Notes: a model not told the origin generated them from the letters alone. A DNA stretch of 34,436 nt from Candidatus Pelethocola excrementipullorum (GCA_018714325.1 DVNN01000368.1:1-34436), one strand, 5' to 3'. Numbered from the stretch's first letter, positions 15,807 to 24,535 are shown. Translations and numbers: made by a program.

Positions 15807-17771
15807 CTAAAAGCTAAACACTGCCACTCCGTAGCCCGGCAGATCATAACCGATGGAAAACGCTCTTCCATCACACTCCTTTTGAACCGCCCGGTAGAGG
15901 ACCTGGCGGTCTTTTGATTCTCCGCCATACTCGATACTGGAACTGTCCAATATCAATTTATACTGCTTTTGCTTCGGCACTCCCACCCTGTAATCAGGTC
16001 TTGCCACGGGGGTGAAGTTACAGACAAACAGCAGATTCCCCTTGCCCGTAGGCGAATTCCGAACAAAACTATAGATGCTCCTGTCACTGTCATCGGCATT
16101 GATCCATTGGAATCCTTCGGGTCTGTCGTTCCCATACAGGGCAGGATATTTGGTATAAAGATGCAACAAATCCCGCACAAAAGCCTGCAGATGTTCATGT
16201 GGTTTCTCCGCCAGCAGATACCAGTCTAGTTCCCGTTCTTCAGACCATTCCTGCAACTGTCCGAAATCTTGTCCCATAAACAACAGTTTCTTCCCAGGAT
16301 GGCCAATCATAAAGCTATATCCCGCCATCAGATTCTTGTATTTATCCTCCGCCACTCCCGGCATCTTGCTGAGCATGGAACACTTCAGATGCACCACTTC
16401 ATCATGAGAAAGTACCAACACATAATTCTCGCTAAAAGCATAAGTCATCGAAAATGTCATCTTGTTGTGGTTATACTTCCTGAAGTAGGGATCCAGCTTC
16501 ATATACTCCAGAAAATCATGCATCCACCCCATATTCCACTTTAAGGTGAAGCCCAGTCCCCCGTCATTGACATCCCCTGTTACCATCGGCCAGGTGGTGG
16601 ATTCCTCCGCAATCATGGCGACCCCCTTATTCCTGCCAGTGACTAGCGAATTCAGATGTTTAAAGAATTCAATGGCCTCCAGATTCTGGTTCCCGCCATA
16701 CTGATTCGGAATCCACTGACCGTCTGTCTTACCATAATCCAGATACAACATGGAAGCCACAGCATCCACCCTCAGACCGTCGATATGGTATTCTTCCACC
16801 CAATATAAGGCATTGGCCAGTAGAAAGTTCTTGACCTCCAAACGACCATAGTTGAAGATCTTAGTACCCCAGTCGGGATGTTCTCCCTGGCGGGGATCTT
16901 CATACTCGTATACCGCAGTCCCGTCAAACAGAGCCAATCCATGGGCGTCCTTTGGGAAATGTGCCGGCACCCAGTCCAGAATCACTCCAATTTTATTCTT
17001 ATGAAGATAATCCACCAGATATTTAAACTGTTTTGGCGTTCCATATCGTGAGGTAGGCGCATAATATCCGGTCACCTGATATCCCCAGGAACCATCAAAG
17101 GGGTGTTCCGCAATCCCCATCAGTTCCACATGGGTATATCCCATATCCTTCACATAATCCACCAATGATTTCGCCAGATATTCATAGTCATAGAAGCCTT
17201 CCGGATTCTCCTCGCTGTAAGGATGCTTCTTCCATGATCCAGGATGTACCTCATAGATGGACATGGCAGAAGTTTCAGGATCAAAGTCTTCACGCTTCTT
17301 CAGCCAGGCGGCATCTCCCCACTGATATCCCTCAATATCAGCCACCCTGGATGCATTCCCCGGCCGTTTCTCCGAAGAAAATGCATAAGGATCCGCTTTA
17401 TATAGCAGCTCTCCCTGCTGACTCCTGATACAGTATTTATATAGATCTCCTTCCCTAGCCTCAGGGATAAACATTTCATAGACTCCGCCTTCGGTCACTT
17501 TTTCCATCGGATTGGCCTGCTCATTCCATCCATTGAATTCTCCAATTACAGAGACCGCCTCGGCGTTTGGTGCCCAGACCGTAAACCAAACCCCATCTTT
17601 CCCCCCCATCTTTTCCGGATGGGCTCCCATCTTTCGATACAAATCATAATGGGTTGATTGACCAAACAGATATTGATCCAGTTCACTAAAGCGTGGCGTT
17701 TTGGTATCCTGTATTTGTTTCTTGGATATTTTCCGTATGCTCTTCTTGGTTTTTCCCTTTTCTGTAGCCAT
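15807..17771 (-). CDS. glgB: 1,4-alpha-glucan branching enzyme (GH13)
   Basis: A 654-residue cytoplasmic enzyme that makes alpha-1,6 branches in glycogen. It has an N-terminal CBM48-like domain (about residues 55-140, VWFTVWAPNAEAVSVIGEFNGW) and a GH13 barrel. Visible catalytic elements are GLRVDAVASML (nucleophile Asp336), MIAEESTTWP (acid/base Glu389 or 390) and LSHDEVVH. A C-terminal beta domain follows. The first 25 residues are Lys-rich and not part of the family core. The ATG follows AAAAGGAGACAGGTGT. No other glg gene is adjacent. A TetR regulator lies upstream on the same strand. Confidence 0.96.
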   Translation of the reverse strand: MATEKGKTKKSIRKISKKQIQDTKTPRFSELDQYLFGQSTHYDLYRKMGAHPEKMGGKDGVWFTVWAPNAEAVSVIGEFNGWNEQANPMEKVTEGGVYEMFIPEAREGDLYKYCIRSQQGELLYKADPYAFSSEKRPGNASRVADIEGYQWGDAAWLKKREDFDPETSAMSIYEVHPGSWKKHPYSEENPEGFYDYEYLAKSLVDYVKDMGYTHVELMGIAEHPFDGSWGYQVTGYYAPTSRYGTPKQFKYLVDYLHKNKIGVILDWVPAHFPKDAHGLALFDGTAVYEYEDPRQGEHPDWGTKIFNYGRLEVKNFLLANALYWVEEYHIDGLRVDAVASMLYLDYGKTDGQWIPNQYGGNQNLEAIEFFKHLNSLVTGRNKGVAMIAEESTTWPMVTGDVNDGGLGFTLKWNMGWMHDFLEYMKLDPYFRKYNHNKMTFSMTYAFSENYVLVLSHDEVVHLKCSMLSKMPGVAEDKYKNLMAGYSFMIGHPGKKLLFMGQDFGQLQEWSEERELDWYLLAEKPHEHLQAFVRDLLHLYTKYPALYGNDRPEGFQWINADDSDRSIYSFVRNSPTGKGNLLFVCNFTPVARPDYRVGVPKQKQYKLILDSSSIEYGGESKDRQVLYRAVQKECDGRAFSIGYDLPGYGVAVFSF

Positions 17772-17843
17772 ACACCTGTCTCCTTTTCCTAATCCCCTTT
17801 TATTATGTCAATTTCCAGGATGGATTTATACCCATCCCCTTCT

Positions 17844-18425
17844 TTATGAATAAATACCGTACATAAATTGCTGCACTATGGCAGTTGTCTGTTGATCAGA
17901 GATCTTGAGCCTGGATAAATCATCCATATCCCTGGCCGCCATCATGATATGGTGATTCAGAATCCCTGAAAATCCTACAGCAAACTGTTCCTGCCGTCCA
18001 TACATATTACCCAACTCTTCCGAAGCATGATCGAAGATGGATACATAGAGGCGGTAATACCGTTCAATCAATGGATACACCACCTGAAAGCCCTCGCTTT
18101 TGCGCCCGGAATAAAAGAGGGACAACATCAGCAGAAAAAATTGGGGATCTCCTGTGGCTCCGTCGAAGAAAGCCTTTGCCACCCGGTGTAACACCTCTGG
18201 CAACCTGGCATTGTGCTCACAAGCCAGCTTCAATCTTTCCTCCATCACCACAAAATGTTCATTCAACATGCTTTCCAAAAGTCCCCTTTTACTTCCAAAA
18301 TAATAATAAAGGGTCGGCTTTGTGACCCCCGCCTTCTCAACTATTTCCTGAACGCCTACAGCATCATAGCCCCGCTCATAAAACAGCTCCATGGCGCAGT
18401 CCAATATCTTCTCACGATTGTCCAT
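17844..18425 (-). CDS. TetR/AcrR-family transcriptional repressor
   Basis: A 193-residue regulator. The helix-turn-helix is GVQEIVEKAGVTKPTLYYYFGSK (about residues 23-45). The C-terminal ligand-binding domain has no close assignable family. The start is the ATG of MDNREKIL, behind GGAGGCGTTT; longer in-frame starts would run through the promoter and are rejected. The promoter at 18456-18485 is overlapped by a palindrome typical of TetR operators, so the protein very likely represses itself. A regulated transporter or enzyme is not obvious nearby. The branching enzyme 72 bp downstream is co-directional and could be co-transcribed. Confidence 0.9.
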   Translation of the reverse strand: MDNREKILDCAMELFYERGYDAVGVQEIVEKAGVTKPTLYYYFGSKRGLLESMLNEHFVVMEERLKLACEHNARLPEVLHRVAKAFFDGATGDPQFFLLMLSLFYSGRKSEGFQVVYPLIERYYRLYVSIFDHASEELGNMYGRQEQFAVGFSGILNHHIMMAARDMDDLSRLKISDQQTTAIVQQFMYGIYS

Positions 18426-18455
18426 AAACGCCTCCGTTCTTCTCTCCTTATGACA

Positions 18456-18485
18456 ATTATACCAATCGGTATATAGACCTGTCAA
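18456..18485 (-). promoter_or_regulatory. TetR-gene promoter with embedded operator
   Basis: On the minus strand TTGACA (18480-18485) and TATAAT (18456-18461) are both consensus with an 18-bp spacer. The spacer is filled by TATACCAATCGGTATA (18458-18473), a palindrome with one mismatch pair, which would be occluded by a TetR dimer. Confidence 0.85.
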
Positions 18486-18561
18486 GGAGCTGAATCCCTG
18501 AAAAACCGACATGATTTTACGTGTTTTGCAAGACAAGAAAGAGTCTGACTTATCAAATTCT

Positions 18562-18631
18562 GGCGCTGACGCGTGTCACTTTAGTGATAACTTCTGCCAA
18601 AGCGTCATGCGCATCCTCCCGGAGGGTTTTT
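18562..18631 (+). ncRNA. Candidate orphan structured RNA with its own terminator
   Basis: On the plus strand GCGCTGACGC (18563-18572) pairs with GCGTCATGCGC (18602-18612) with one bulged base. Inside, TCAC-TTTA-GTGA (18576-18587) forms a second hairpin. A CCTCCCGGAGGG stem with TTTTT (18615-18631) follows at once, as in an intrinsic terminator. No plus-strand gene lies upstream and there is no open reading frame. The promoter is not clear. It matches no RNA family I can name. Confidence 0.4.
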
Positions 18632-18663
18632 ATATCAGAGGAAAGAGGATTTTCCTATGATAT

Positions 18664-18710
18664 AAAAAACCGGCTTATTCAGTTTGACTATCTTCCTGAA
18701 TAAGCCGGTA
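18664..18710 (-). terminator. Terminator of the NlpC/P60-3D wall enzyme gene
   Basis: On the minus strand TACCGGCTTATTCAG pairs with CTGAATAAGCCGGT, followed by TTTTTTATATCATA. It begins just past the stop codon. Confidence 0.9.
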
Positions 18711-18722
18711 TTCTCATACTAT

Positions 18723-20222
18723 TTAGTTTTGTACATATACATCTGCATATTGAACGCCAAATTCATTGGCTTCTTCATGACTGTTCATGTAGATATCGAT
18801 ATGGCCGTATGGCGTTCCCCTGTCTTCTACGGTAAACACCTGGCCGCCAATGTTCAGCCTGGTTCCGAAATCAATACCACCCATGGCTACCGTGGTGCCC
18901 TGTGTCGGCATAGTTCCACTAGCTGTCGGACCGCCGGACCAGTGGCCACAGCAAATCTCACAATTACAGTATGCGGTCAGTTTAAATCTTCCCAGATACT
19001 CACCGGAGGGACGTACATCTCCACTATTGGACAGCTTTTCAACGAGTGTATCATGTTCATCATCCACAACTCTGACTGCCCATGGTACCTTACTGTAATC
19101 CACATCTGAGATCACGATACCGGTATTGGTGCTCTGTGCGTTGATTGCCTTTCCATTACCCATGTAAATCAGTACATGGTAGATGGTGCCGTCTGGTCTT
19201 GCATAGAATATTAAGTCACCTGGCTGTGCGTCTGCGGCAGGAATCTTGGTTCCATAATGTGCCTGCTCTCCAGAGGTACGAGGTAAGGAATATCCAAACT
19301 CTCTGAAGATCTGCAGAACATATCCGGAACAGTCAGCTCCATTGGTAAGGCTCACACCTCCCCATACATAAGGATTTCCCAAGAACTGCTGTGAAAACTG
19401 CAGGATTGACTGACGCAGCTCGCTGCTGGTCTCCACATCCCTTACGGTATCCATAGAATAGGTATAGGCCTTGTTGTCCCATGAGGTAATCAGGCACTCG
19501 GCCAATGAAAACTTATCTTCTCCAATAGCTTCCACCTGTGCCAGAGCCTCTTCATCCATGATCAGATAATCACGGGATATGAATCCTCTGACATCACCGG
19601 ATTCTACATAAATCCATTCCTGATCCTTGTCGGCAATGATATAACAGATGCCTCCACGATACAGCTTACCTACAATTCTGGAGCTGCCACTTTTCTCTTC
19701 ACGAATATTCACAAAAGAATCTACTTTTGCCAATGCGTAATCCTTAGAAATCGTATGAAATAAGATTGGCTGAGTGTAACTGCCAATATCCAGTCTTATC
19801 GGGGTACGGTCGGAATTATCAACCGGTGTTTCTGTCCCAGGTGTAGTCTCCGGTTCCGGAGTTGGCGTGGTCTCTGGGGTTGGACCCGGAGTTGGTTCCG
19901 GGGTTGGTTCTGGTGATGGATCCGGCGTTGGTTCCGGTGATGGGGTTGGATCCGGCGTTGGTTCTGGTGTAGGATCCGGGGTTGGTTCTGGAGTTGGTTC
20001 CGGCGTTGGATCAGGGGTAGATGGTGTCTCAGATCCCTGACCTTCCTCCCCTGCTGCACCACCCTCATCCTGAGGTTGCATTTCCGAAGAACTATCATAT
20101 GTAGCATCGGGTGAAGCCAATACGGTAAGTGGTGTACCCATGGTAACCATAACACTTAGCATCAAAGATGTAACCAGAATTTTTTGTCTGGAAATCCTCT
20201 TTCTTACATCTTTTCTAATCAT
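18723..20222 (-). CDS. Secreted cell-wall hydrolase: SH3, NlpC/P60 and 3D domains
   Basis: A 499-residue exported protein. It has a signal peptide (about residues 1-37) and then a Pro/Thr/Glu/Asp repeat linker (68-130, PTPEPTPDPTPEP pattern) likely to span the wall. A bacterial SH3 domain (about 160-225) follows. NlpC/P60 peptidase comes next, with catalytic Cys298 in GADCSGYV and His349 in YHVLIYMG. The C-terminal 3D domain (about 410-497) has conserved Asp467 (VEDRG) and Asp476 (HIDIYM). P60 cleaves peptide stems; 3D domains resemble the MltA/YabE lytic glycan-cleaving core. Having both on one chain suggests attack on peptide and glycan. Its ATG overlaps the tatD stop as ATGA, so the two are one operon. 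Confidence 0.92.
   Translation of the reverse strand: MIRKDVRKRISRQKILVTSLMLSVMVTMGTPLTVLASPDATYDSSSEMQPQDEGGAAGEEGQGSETPSTPDPTPEPTPEPTPDPTPEPTPDPTPSPEPTPDPSPEPTPEPTPGPTPETTPTPEPETTPGTETPVDNSDRTPIRLDIGSYTQPILFHTISKDYALAKVDSFVNIREEKSGSSRIVGKLYRGGICYIIADKDQEWIYVESGDVRGFISRDYLIMDEEALAQVEAIGEDKFSLAECLITSWDNKAYTYSMDTVRDVETSSELRQSILQFSQQFLGNPYVWGGVSLTNGADCSGYVLQIFREFGYSLPRTSGEQAHYGTKIPAADAQPGDLIFYARPDGTIYHVLIYMGNGKAINAQSTNTGIVISDVDYSKVPWAVRVVDDEHDTLVEKLSNSGDVRPSGEYLGRFKLTAYCNCEICCGHWSGGPTASGTMPTQGTTVAMGGIDFGTRLNIGGQVFTVEDRGTPYGHIDIYMNSHEEANEFGVQYADVYVQN
19830..20020 (-). repeat. Low-complexity tandem repeat coding a Pro-rich linker
   Basis: Repeats of about 6-18 bases encode Pro-Thr-Pro-Glu/Asp units inside the wall hydrolase gene. 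They are in frame throughout. Length variation between strains would change linker reach without altering the catalytic domains. Confidence 0.85.
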
Positions 20223-20992
20223 AAATTCTCTCCTATAAATAATTTTTCTGCATTTTTCTCAGTTACTGCAATGACCTCCTCGTAATCAATTTCCTTAATT
20301 TCAGAAATCATCTGCGCGATATATGGCAAATTCAAAGAAGAGTTCCTTTTGCCGCGATAAGGAACCGGCGACAGATACGGGCTGTCTGTCTCCAGAAGTA
20401 TCCTGTCCAGCGGTGCATAAGCAACCACTTCTTTCAATTTTTTTGCATTATTAAATGTAACCACGCCTCCGATGCCCAAATAAAATCCCATATTTATATA
20501 TTCTCTGGCGATCTCTTTCGGGTACGAAAAGCAATGACATACGCCACCGATTTCCTCCGCATGCACTCTTTTCATGGTATCCAGCGTATCCGCTGCTGCA
20601 TCTCTGCTGTGCACGATTATCGGTAGTTTCTCTTCTCTTGCCAGTTCCATCTGGCGTTCAAACCAATAAATCTGTCTTTTATGCTGCTCTTTATCCCAGT
20701 AATAGTCCAGTCCAATCTCACCCACTGCAACGGCTTTTTCTTCCCTGCAGAGCAGACGAATCCGGTTCATTACATCCTCATCCAAATCTCCTGTTTCATC
20801 TGGATGCAGGCCAAAAGCACCATAAATAAAAGGAAAACTTTCCATCAACTTCTTTGTTTTCTCCAGGCTTTCCAGACTGGCACACACATTGATGATACGT
20901 CCGACCCCATTTTCTTTTATGGATTTCAACAGAGTCTCCCTGTCGCTTTCAAATGCCTCATCATCATAATGTGCATGTGTTTCAAAAATCAT
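20219..20992 (-). CDS. tatD: TatD-family metal-dependent hydrolase / DNase
   Basis: A 257-residue TIM-barrel hydrolase. All expected metal ligands are present: His6 and His8 (ETHAHYDD), Glu92 (GEIGLDYYW), His128 (VHSRDA), His153 (CHCFS) and Asp203 (ETDSPYL). TatD proteins are 3'-5' exonucleases or related hydrolases in DNA and RNA quality control. In Clostridia the gene commonly sits near metG and ksgA, as here. The ATG follows GTGAGGTAAATT. The stop overlaps the start of the wall hydrolase gene by four bases. Confidence 0.95.
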   Translation of the reverse strand: MIFETHAHYDDEAFESDRETLLKSIKENGVGRIINVCASLESLEKTKKLMESFPFIYGAFGLHPDETGDLDEDVMNRIRLLCREEKAVAVGEIGLDYYWDKEQHKRQIYWFERQMELAREEKLPIIVHSRDAAADTLDTMKRVHAEEIGGVCHCFSYPKEIAREYINMGFYLGIGGVVTFNNAKKLKEVVAYAPLDRILLETDSPYLSPVPYRGKRNSSLNLPYIAQMISEIKEIDYEEVIAVTEKNAEKLFIGENL

Positions 20993-21025
20993 AATTTACC
21001 TCACTACAGTATTCCTAATATTACC

Positions 21026-21054
21026 ATTATAGGACTAGTCACCTTCGACGTCAA
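21026..21054 (-). promoter_or_regulatory. Promoter of the tatD / wall-hydrolase operon
   Basis: On the minus strand TTGACG (21049-21054) and TATAAT (21026-21031) with a 17-bp spacer, about 30 bases upstream of the tatD ATG. Confidence 0.75.
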
Positions 21055-21144
21055 CAACTCAATAGGAAAATTCGCATATTATTCACAATTTGGTTACTTT
21101 TACTTAACCATTTTAGTGTAGTTAGTCCAATAATAATTAATTTA

Positions 21145-21192
21145 ATAAAGAGTGCCCAGAAAACACTCCTATACGGTACATGTTTCCTGGGC
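21145..21192 (-). terminator. Terminator of metG
   Basis: On the minus strand TGCCCAGGAAACA (21180-21192) pairs with TGTTTTCTGGGCA (21152-21164) with one mismatch across a 15-nt loop, followed by CTCTTTATT. Confidence 0.75.
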
Positions 21193-21239
21193 ATCCCAGT
21201 TTTATATCATAGTTTAACTATCACTTTTTGATTGGACTT

Positions 21240-23192
21240 TTAGCAGATTTCCGCGCCAGACGGCATATCTTTTTCAGTTGTCATCAAGGACAGGTTTCCA
21301 TCTCCGTCTTCCGCACAGAGCAACATGCCTTCTGACAATACTCCTGCAAGTTTAGCAGGCTTCAGGTTCACCAGAACCATCACTTTCTTGCCCACCATCT
21401 CTTCCGGTGTATAATCTGCCTTGATTCCTGATACAATCTGCTTCACCTGACTTCCGATCTTCACCTGTGAACAAAGCAGTTTTCTGGACTTCTTCACCGC
21501 CTCGCAGGCAATGATCTCGCCAACCTGGAACTGCATCCTTCCAAATTCCTCAAAGGTGATTTCATCCTTGGGTTCCAGGTCAATGACATTCTCTTCCTCT
21601 GCAGGCGCTTCTTCTACAGCAGGCATCATCGCCTCAACCTTCTCCAGAATCTCACCGATATCCAGTCTCTGGAACAGTATCTCCGGATGATCCGTCACCT
21701 TATTCTCAGATGGATACAGACCAAATGTAGCCAGTTCGTCATACTCCCGGCGGGAGGCGTTCAACTGGGTCAATATACGGTCAGTGGTCTCCGGCATAAA
21801 GGACTCCAACAGATTGGCCCCGATACAGATACCTTCCACAAGGTTATAAAGAACCGTGGACAGGCGATCCTGTTTGGATTCATCCTTGGCCAAAGCCCAA
21901 GGCATGGTTTCATCGATATACTTGTTGCAACGCTTAAACAGGTTAAAGATCTCTGTCAACGCATCTGAAACACGCAGACCTTCCATCTTTACAGCAACCT
22001 TATCACGGGTTCCTGTTATCACCGCCTTAAACTCATCATCCACTTCTTCTTTCACATTCCGGTCAGCCACAATACCTTCGAAATACTTATTGGACATGGA
22101 GATGGTACGGTTAACCAGATTGCCCAAAGTATTGGCCAATTCGGAGTTCATTCTCTCCACCATCAGTTCCCAGGTAATGACACCATCGTTGTCAAACGGC
22201 ATCTCGTGGAGCACGAAATAACGTACTGCATCCACCCCGAACAAAGCAACTAAATCATCGGCATAGATTACATTGCCTTTGGATTTACTCATCTTTCCAT
22301 CACCCTGAAGAAGCCACGGATGACCAAAGATCTGCTTCGGAAGCGGAAGATCCAATGCCATCAGGAAAATCGGCCAATAGATGGTATGGAAACGGATGAT
22401 ATCCTTTCCAATCAAATGAAGATCTGCAGGCCAAAGCTCCTGGAATTGTTCTGTGCTGTTTCCATCACAGTCATATCCGACACCTGTGATATAGTTAGTC
22501 AGCGCATCCAGCCATACATAAGTCACATGCTTCGGATCAAAGCTTACGGGTATCCCCCAGGTAAATGAGGTACGGGACACGCAGAGATCCTGCAGACCCG
22601 GAAGCAGGAAGTTATTCATCATCTCATTCTTCCTGGATACCGGCTGAATGAATTCCGGATGTTCATTGATATGGTCAATCAGTCTCTGAGCATATTTACC
22701 CATCTTGAAGAAATAAGCCTCCTCCTTGGCAGGCGTCACCTCACGGCCACAGTCCGGGCACTTGCCGTCCACCAGCTGGGACTCTGTGAAGAAAGACTCG
22801 CAAGGTGTGCAATACATTCCTTCATAATAACCTTTATAGATGTCTCCCTGATCATAAAGTCTTTTAAATATTTTCTGAACCTGTAATTCATGATCCTCAT
22901 CTGTGGTACGGATAAATTTATCATAAGAGGTATTCATCATATCCCAGATGCGTCTGATATCACCGGCCACCTCGTCAACCAGCTCCTTAGGAGTAACTCC
23001 CAGCTCTCCGGCCTTCAGTTCGATTTTCTGTCCATGCTCGTCCGTTCCTGTCTGGAAGAATACATCATATCCCTGTAATCTCTTAAATCTTGCAATACTA
23101 TCGGCTAGAACAACTTCATAGGTATTGCCAATATGCGGTTTACCAGATGTATATGCAATTGCGGTCGTCATATAATACTTTTGCTTTTCCAC
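21240..23192 (-). CDS. metG: Methionyl-tRNA synthetase with C-terminal tRNA-binding domain
   Basis: A 650-residue class I synthetase charging tRNA-Met. HIGN is at residues 20-23 and KMSKS at 300-304. A single zinc knuckle is formed by Cys128, Cys131, Cys145 and Cys148. The anticodon-binding helices follow, and residues from about 546 form a Trbp111-like OB domain (EFGRMQFQVGEIIACEAV), which dimerises and helps tRNA binding. The start is GTG, nine bases behind AAGGAG. An ATG seven codons downstream lacks a good site and would trim the first strand. It is divergent from the PerR-like gene. No T-box or S-box was seen in the 199-bp gap. Confidence 0.97.
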   Translation of the reverse strand: MEKQKYYMTTAIAYTSGKPHIGNTYEVVLADSIARFKRLQGYDVFFQTGTDEHGQKIELKAGELGVTPKELVDEVAGDIRRIWDMMNTSYDKFIRTTDEDHELQVQKIFKRLYDQGDIYKGYYEGMYCTPCESFFTESQLVDGKCPDCGREVTPAKEEAYFFKMGKYAQRLIDHINEHPEFIQPVSRKNEMMNNFLLPGLQDLCVSRTSFTWGIPVSFDPKHVTYVWLDALTNYITGVGYDCDGNSTEQFQELWPADLHLIGKDIIRFHTIYWPIFLMALDLPLPKQIFGHPWLLQGDGKMSKSKGNVIYADDLVALFGVDAVRYFVLHEMPFDNDGVITWELMVERMNSELANTLGNLVNRTISMSNKYFEGIVADRNVKEEVDDEFKAVITGTRDKVAVKMEGLRVSDALTEIFNLFKRCNKYIDETMPWALAKDESKQDRLSTVLYNLVEGICIGANLLESFMPETTDRILTQLNASRREYDELATFGLYPSENKVTDHPEILFQRLDIGEILEKVEAMMPAVEEAPAEEENVIDLEPKDEITFEEFGRMQFQVGEIIACEAVKKSRKLLCSQVKIGSQVKQIVSGIKADYTPEEMVGKKVMVLVNLKPAKLAGVLSEGMLLCAEDGDGNLSLMTTEKDMPSGAEIC

Positions 23193-23323
23193 GTCTCTTG
23201 TCTCCTTAAATTTTCAGAATATTCCCAAAGTGTGCTTGTAAATACCTTATCTTAAAACACACATTAATATAGTAATGATAGCATAATCGTTCTTATTTGG
23301 AAAGACTGTCCATATAATTTTTC

Positions 23324-23352
23324 TTGACAGAAACATAAATCTATTATATCAT
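23324..23352 (+). promoter_or_regulatory. Promoter of the Fur/PerR-family regulator gene
   Basis: TTGACA (23324-23329), 17-bp spacer and TATCAT (23347-23352). The Per/Fur-like box begins at the predicted start site. Confidence 0.65.
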
Positions 23353-23357
23353 AATGT

Positions 23358-23378
23358 TAATAACCATTATTGTTATTA
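23358..23378. promoter_or_regulatory. Per/Fur-type operator (autoregulation)
   Basis: TAATAAC and GTTATTA form perfect 7-bp arms around CATTATT, a 21-bp AT-rich dyad of the Fur-superfamily kind. It covers the start of transcription of the regulator gene itself. Confidence 0.7.
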
Positions 23379-23391
23379 GAAAGGAGGCCAC

Positions 23392-23787
23392 ATGCAAGCA
23401 TTAAAATATAGCAGACAGCGTGAATCCATTAAGGAATTGCTGATGACTCGTAGAGATCATCCCACCGCCGATATGATTTATACAGATATCCGCGCGATCT
23501 TTCCAAACATCAGCCTCGGCACGGTGTACCGGAATCTTTCTCTTCTGTCTGAAATAGGCGAAATAAAAAAAGTCTCAACCGGTGATGGCGTGGATCGTTA
23601 CGACGCTGATACCTCACCGCATAACCACTTTGTCTGCAGACAATGTAATGCCGTCATGGACCTGGATATGGACGATATTGGTTCCATTAAATCAGCCGCA
23701 TCCAAAAATTTTGACGGTATCATAGAAGACTATTCCGTCAATTTCTATGGCATTTGTGGTTCATGCAAAGATAATAAGGAAAACTAA
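23392..23787 (+). CDS. perR: Fur-family regulator, PerR-like
   Basis: A 131-residue repressor: winged helix (about residues 10-62, SLGTVYRNLSLLSEIGEI recognition helix) and a dimer/metal domain. The structural zinc site has Cys82, Cys85, Cys122 and Cys125. The likely regulatory metal ligands are His23, Asp71 (RYDADTSP), His77 and His79 with an acid in VMDLDMDD. This is a PerR-like set that senses peroxide by histidine oxidation when iron is bound. The genes behind it encode peroxide-reducing rubrerythrins, which supports PerR over Fur. The ATG follows AAAGGAGGCCAC. The assignment is by motif and context, so Fur or Zur cannot be fully excluded. Confidence 0.82.
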   Translation: MQALKYSRQRESIKELLMTRRDHPTADMIYTDIRAIFPNISLGTVYRNLSLLSEIGEIKKVSTGDGVDRYDADTSPHNHFVCRQCNAVMDLDMDDIGSIKSAASKNFDGIIEDYSVNFYGICGSCKDNKEN

Positions 23788-23807
23788 TAATATATTCAAA
23801 AAACTAC

Positions 23808-23868
23808 TTGACAAAATGGTGATTTGCGCGTATGATTAAATCAGTAACAATTACTAATATTGTTTTAC
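23808..23868 (+). promoter_or_regulatory. Promoter and Per-like operator of the reverse rubrerythrin gene
   Basis: TTGACA (23808-23813), a 17-bp spacer and TATGAT (23831-23836) are followed by a dyad with arms AACAAT (23846-23851) and ATTGTT (23859-23864). The dyad sits at the predicted start site, like the box at 23358. The leader then holds a TCCTGGA/TCCAGGA hairpin (about 23880-23906). Confidence 0.65.
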
Positions 23869-23956
23869 ACTAAAGAACTCCTGGATGTCAATAATTGGTC
23901 CAGGAATAAAATCAACAAAACAAAATAATGATAAAAAAGAAAGGAAGTAAAAAAGC

Positions 23957-24499
23957 ATGAAAAAATTTGTATGTAGTGTATGTGGATACGTTTATGAAGG
24001 AGAGACAGCACCAGAGCAATGTCCAATCTGTAAGGCACCGGCTTCTAAGTTCATCGAGCAGAGTGGTGATATGACATGGGCTTCTGAGCATGTTGTTGGC
24101 GTAGCAGCTGATGTTCCGGAAGATATCAAAGCAGACTTAAGAGCAAACTTCGAAGGAGAATGTTCCGAGGTTGGTATGTATCTGGCTATGTCTCGTGTAG
24201 CACATAGAGAAGGATATCCGGAAATCGGATTATACTGGGAGAAAGCAGCTTTTGAAGAGGCTGAGCATGCATCAAAATTCGCTGAGTTGTTAGGTGAAGT
24301 TCTCACTGACAGCACAAAGAAAAACCTGGAAATGCGTGTAGAAGCTGAGAACGGTGCTACTGCTGGTAAAACCGATCTTGCAAAACGTGCAAAAGCAGCT
24401 AACCTGGATGCAATCCATGATACCGTTCATGAGATGGCCAGAGATGAAGCTCGTCACGGAAAAGCTTTCGCTGGTTTACTGAAACGTTACTTCGGTTAA
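23957..24499 (+). CDS. Reverse rubrerythrin (rubredoxin domain N-terminal)
   Basis: A 180-residue protein with the domains in reversed order. The rubredoxin-type iron site comes first (Cys6, Cys9, Cys22, Cys25 in [10 protein letters not shown] and CPICKAP). Then comes a ferritin-like four-helix diiron domain with [19 protein letters not shown] and [11 protein letters not shown] supplying the carboxylate and histidine ligands. In Clostridium acetobutylicum such proteins act as NADH-linked peroxide and oxygen reductases and are strongly PerR-repressed. The upstream dyad suggests the same here. The ATG follows AAAGGAAGTAAAAAAGC. It lies 93 bp before a classical rubrerythrin gene. Confidence 0.95.
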   Translation: MKKFVCSVCGYVYEGETAPEQCPICKAPASKFIEQSGDMTWASEHVVGVAADVPEDIKADLRANFEGECSEVGMYLAMSRVAHREGYPEIGLYWEKAAFEEAEHASKFAELLGEVLTDSTKKNLEMRVEAENGATAGKTDLAKRAKAANLDAIHDTVHEMARDEARHGKAFAGLLKRYFG

Positions 24500-24535
24500 T
24501 TAATACATTTTTTAGCTTTATAAAAACTTTCATTT

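Noticed and set aside
19796-20155. Second minus-strand frame across the Pro-rich repeat
   Set aside because: Out-of-frame shadow of the wall hydrolase linker caused by the short repeat unit.
23193-23391. Possible S-box or T-box ahead of metG
   Set aside because: The 199-bp gap lacks the T-box core sequence, the SAM-riboswitch stems and a terminator; only promoters and the Per-like dyad are visible.
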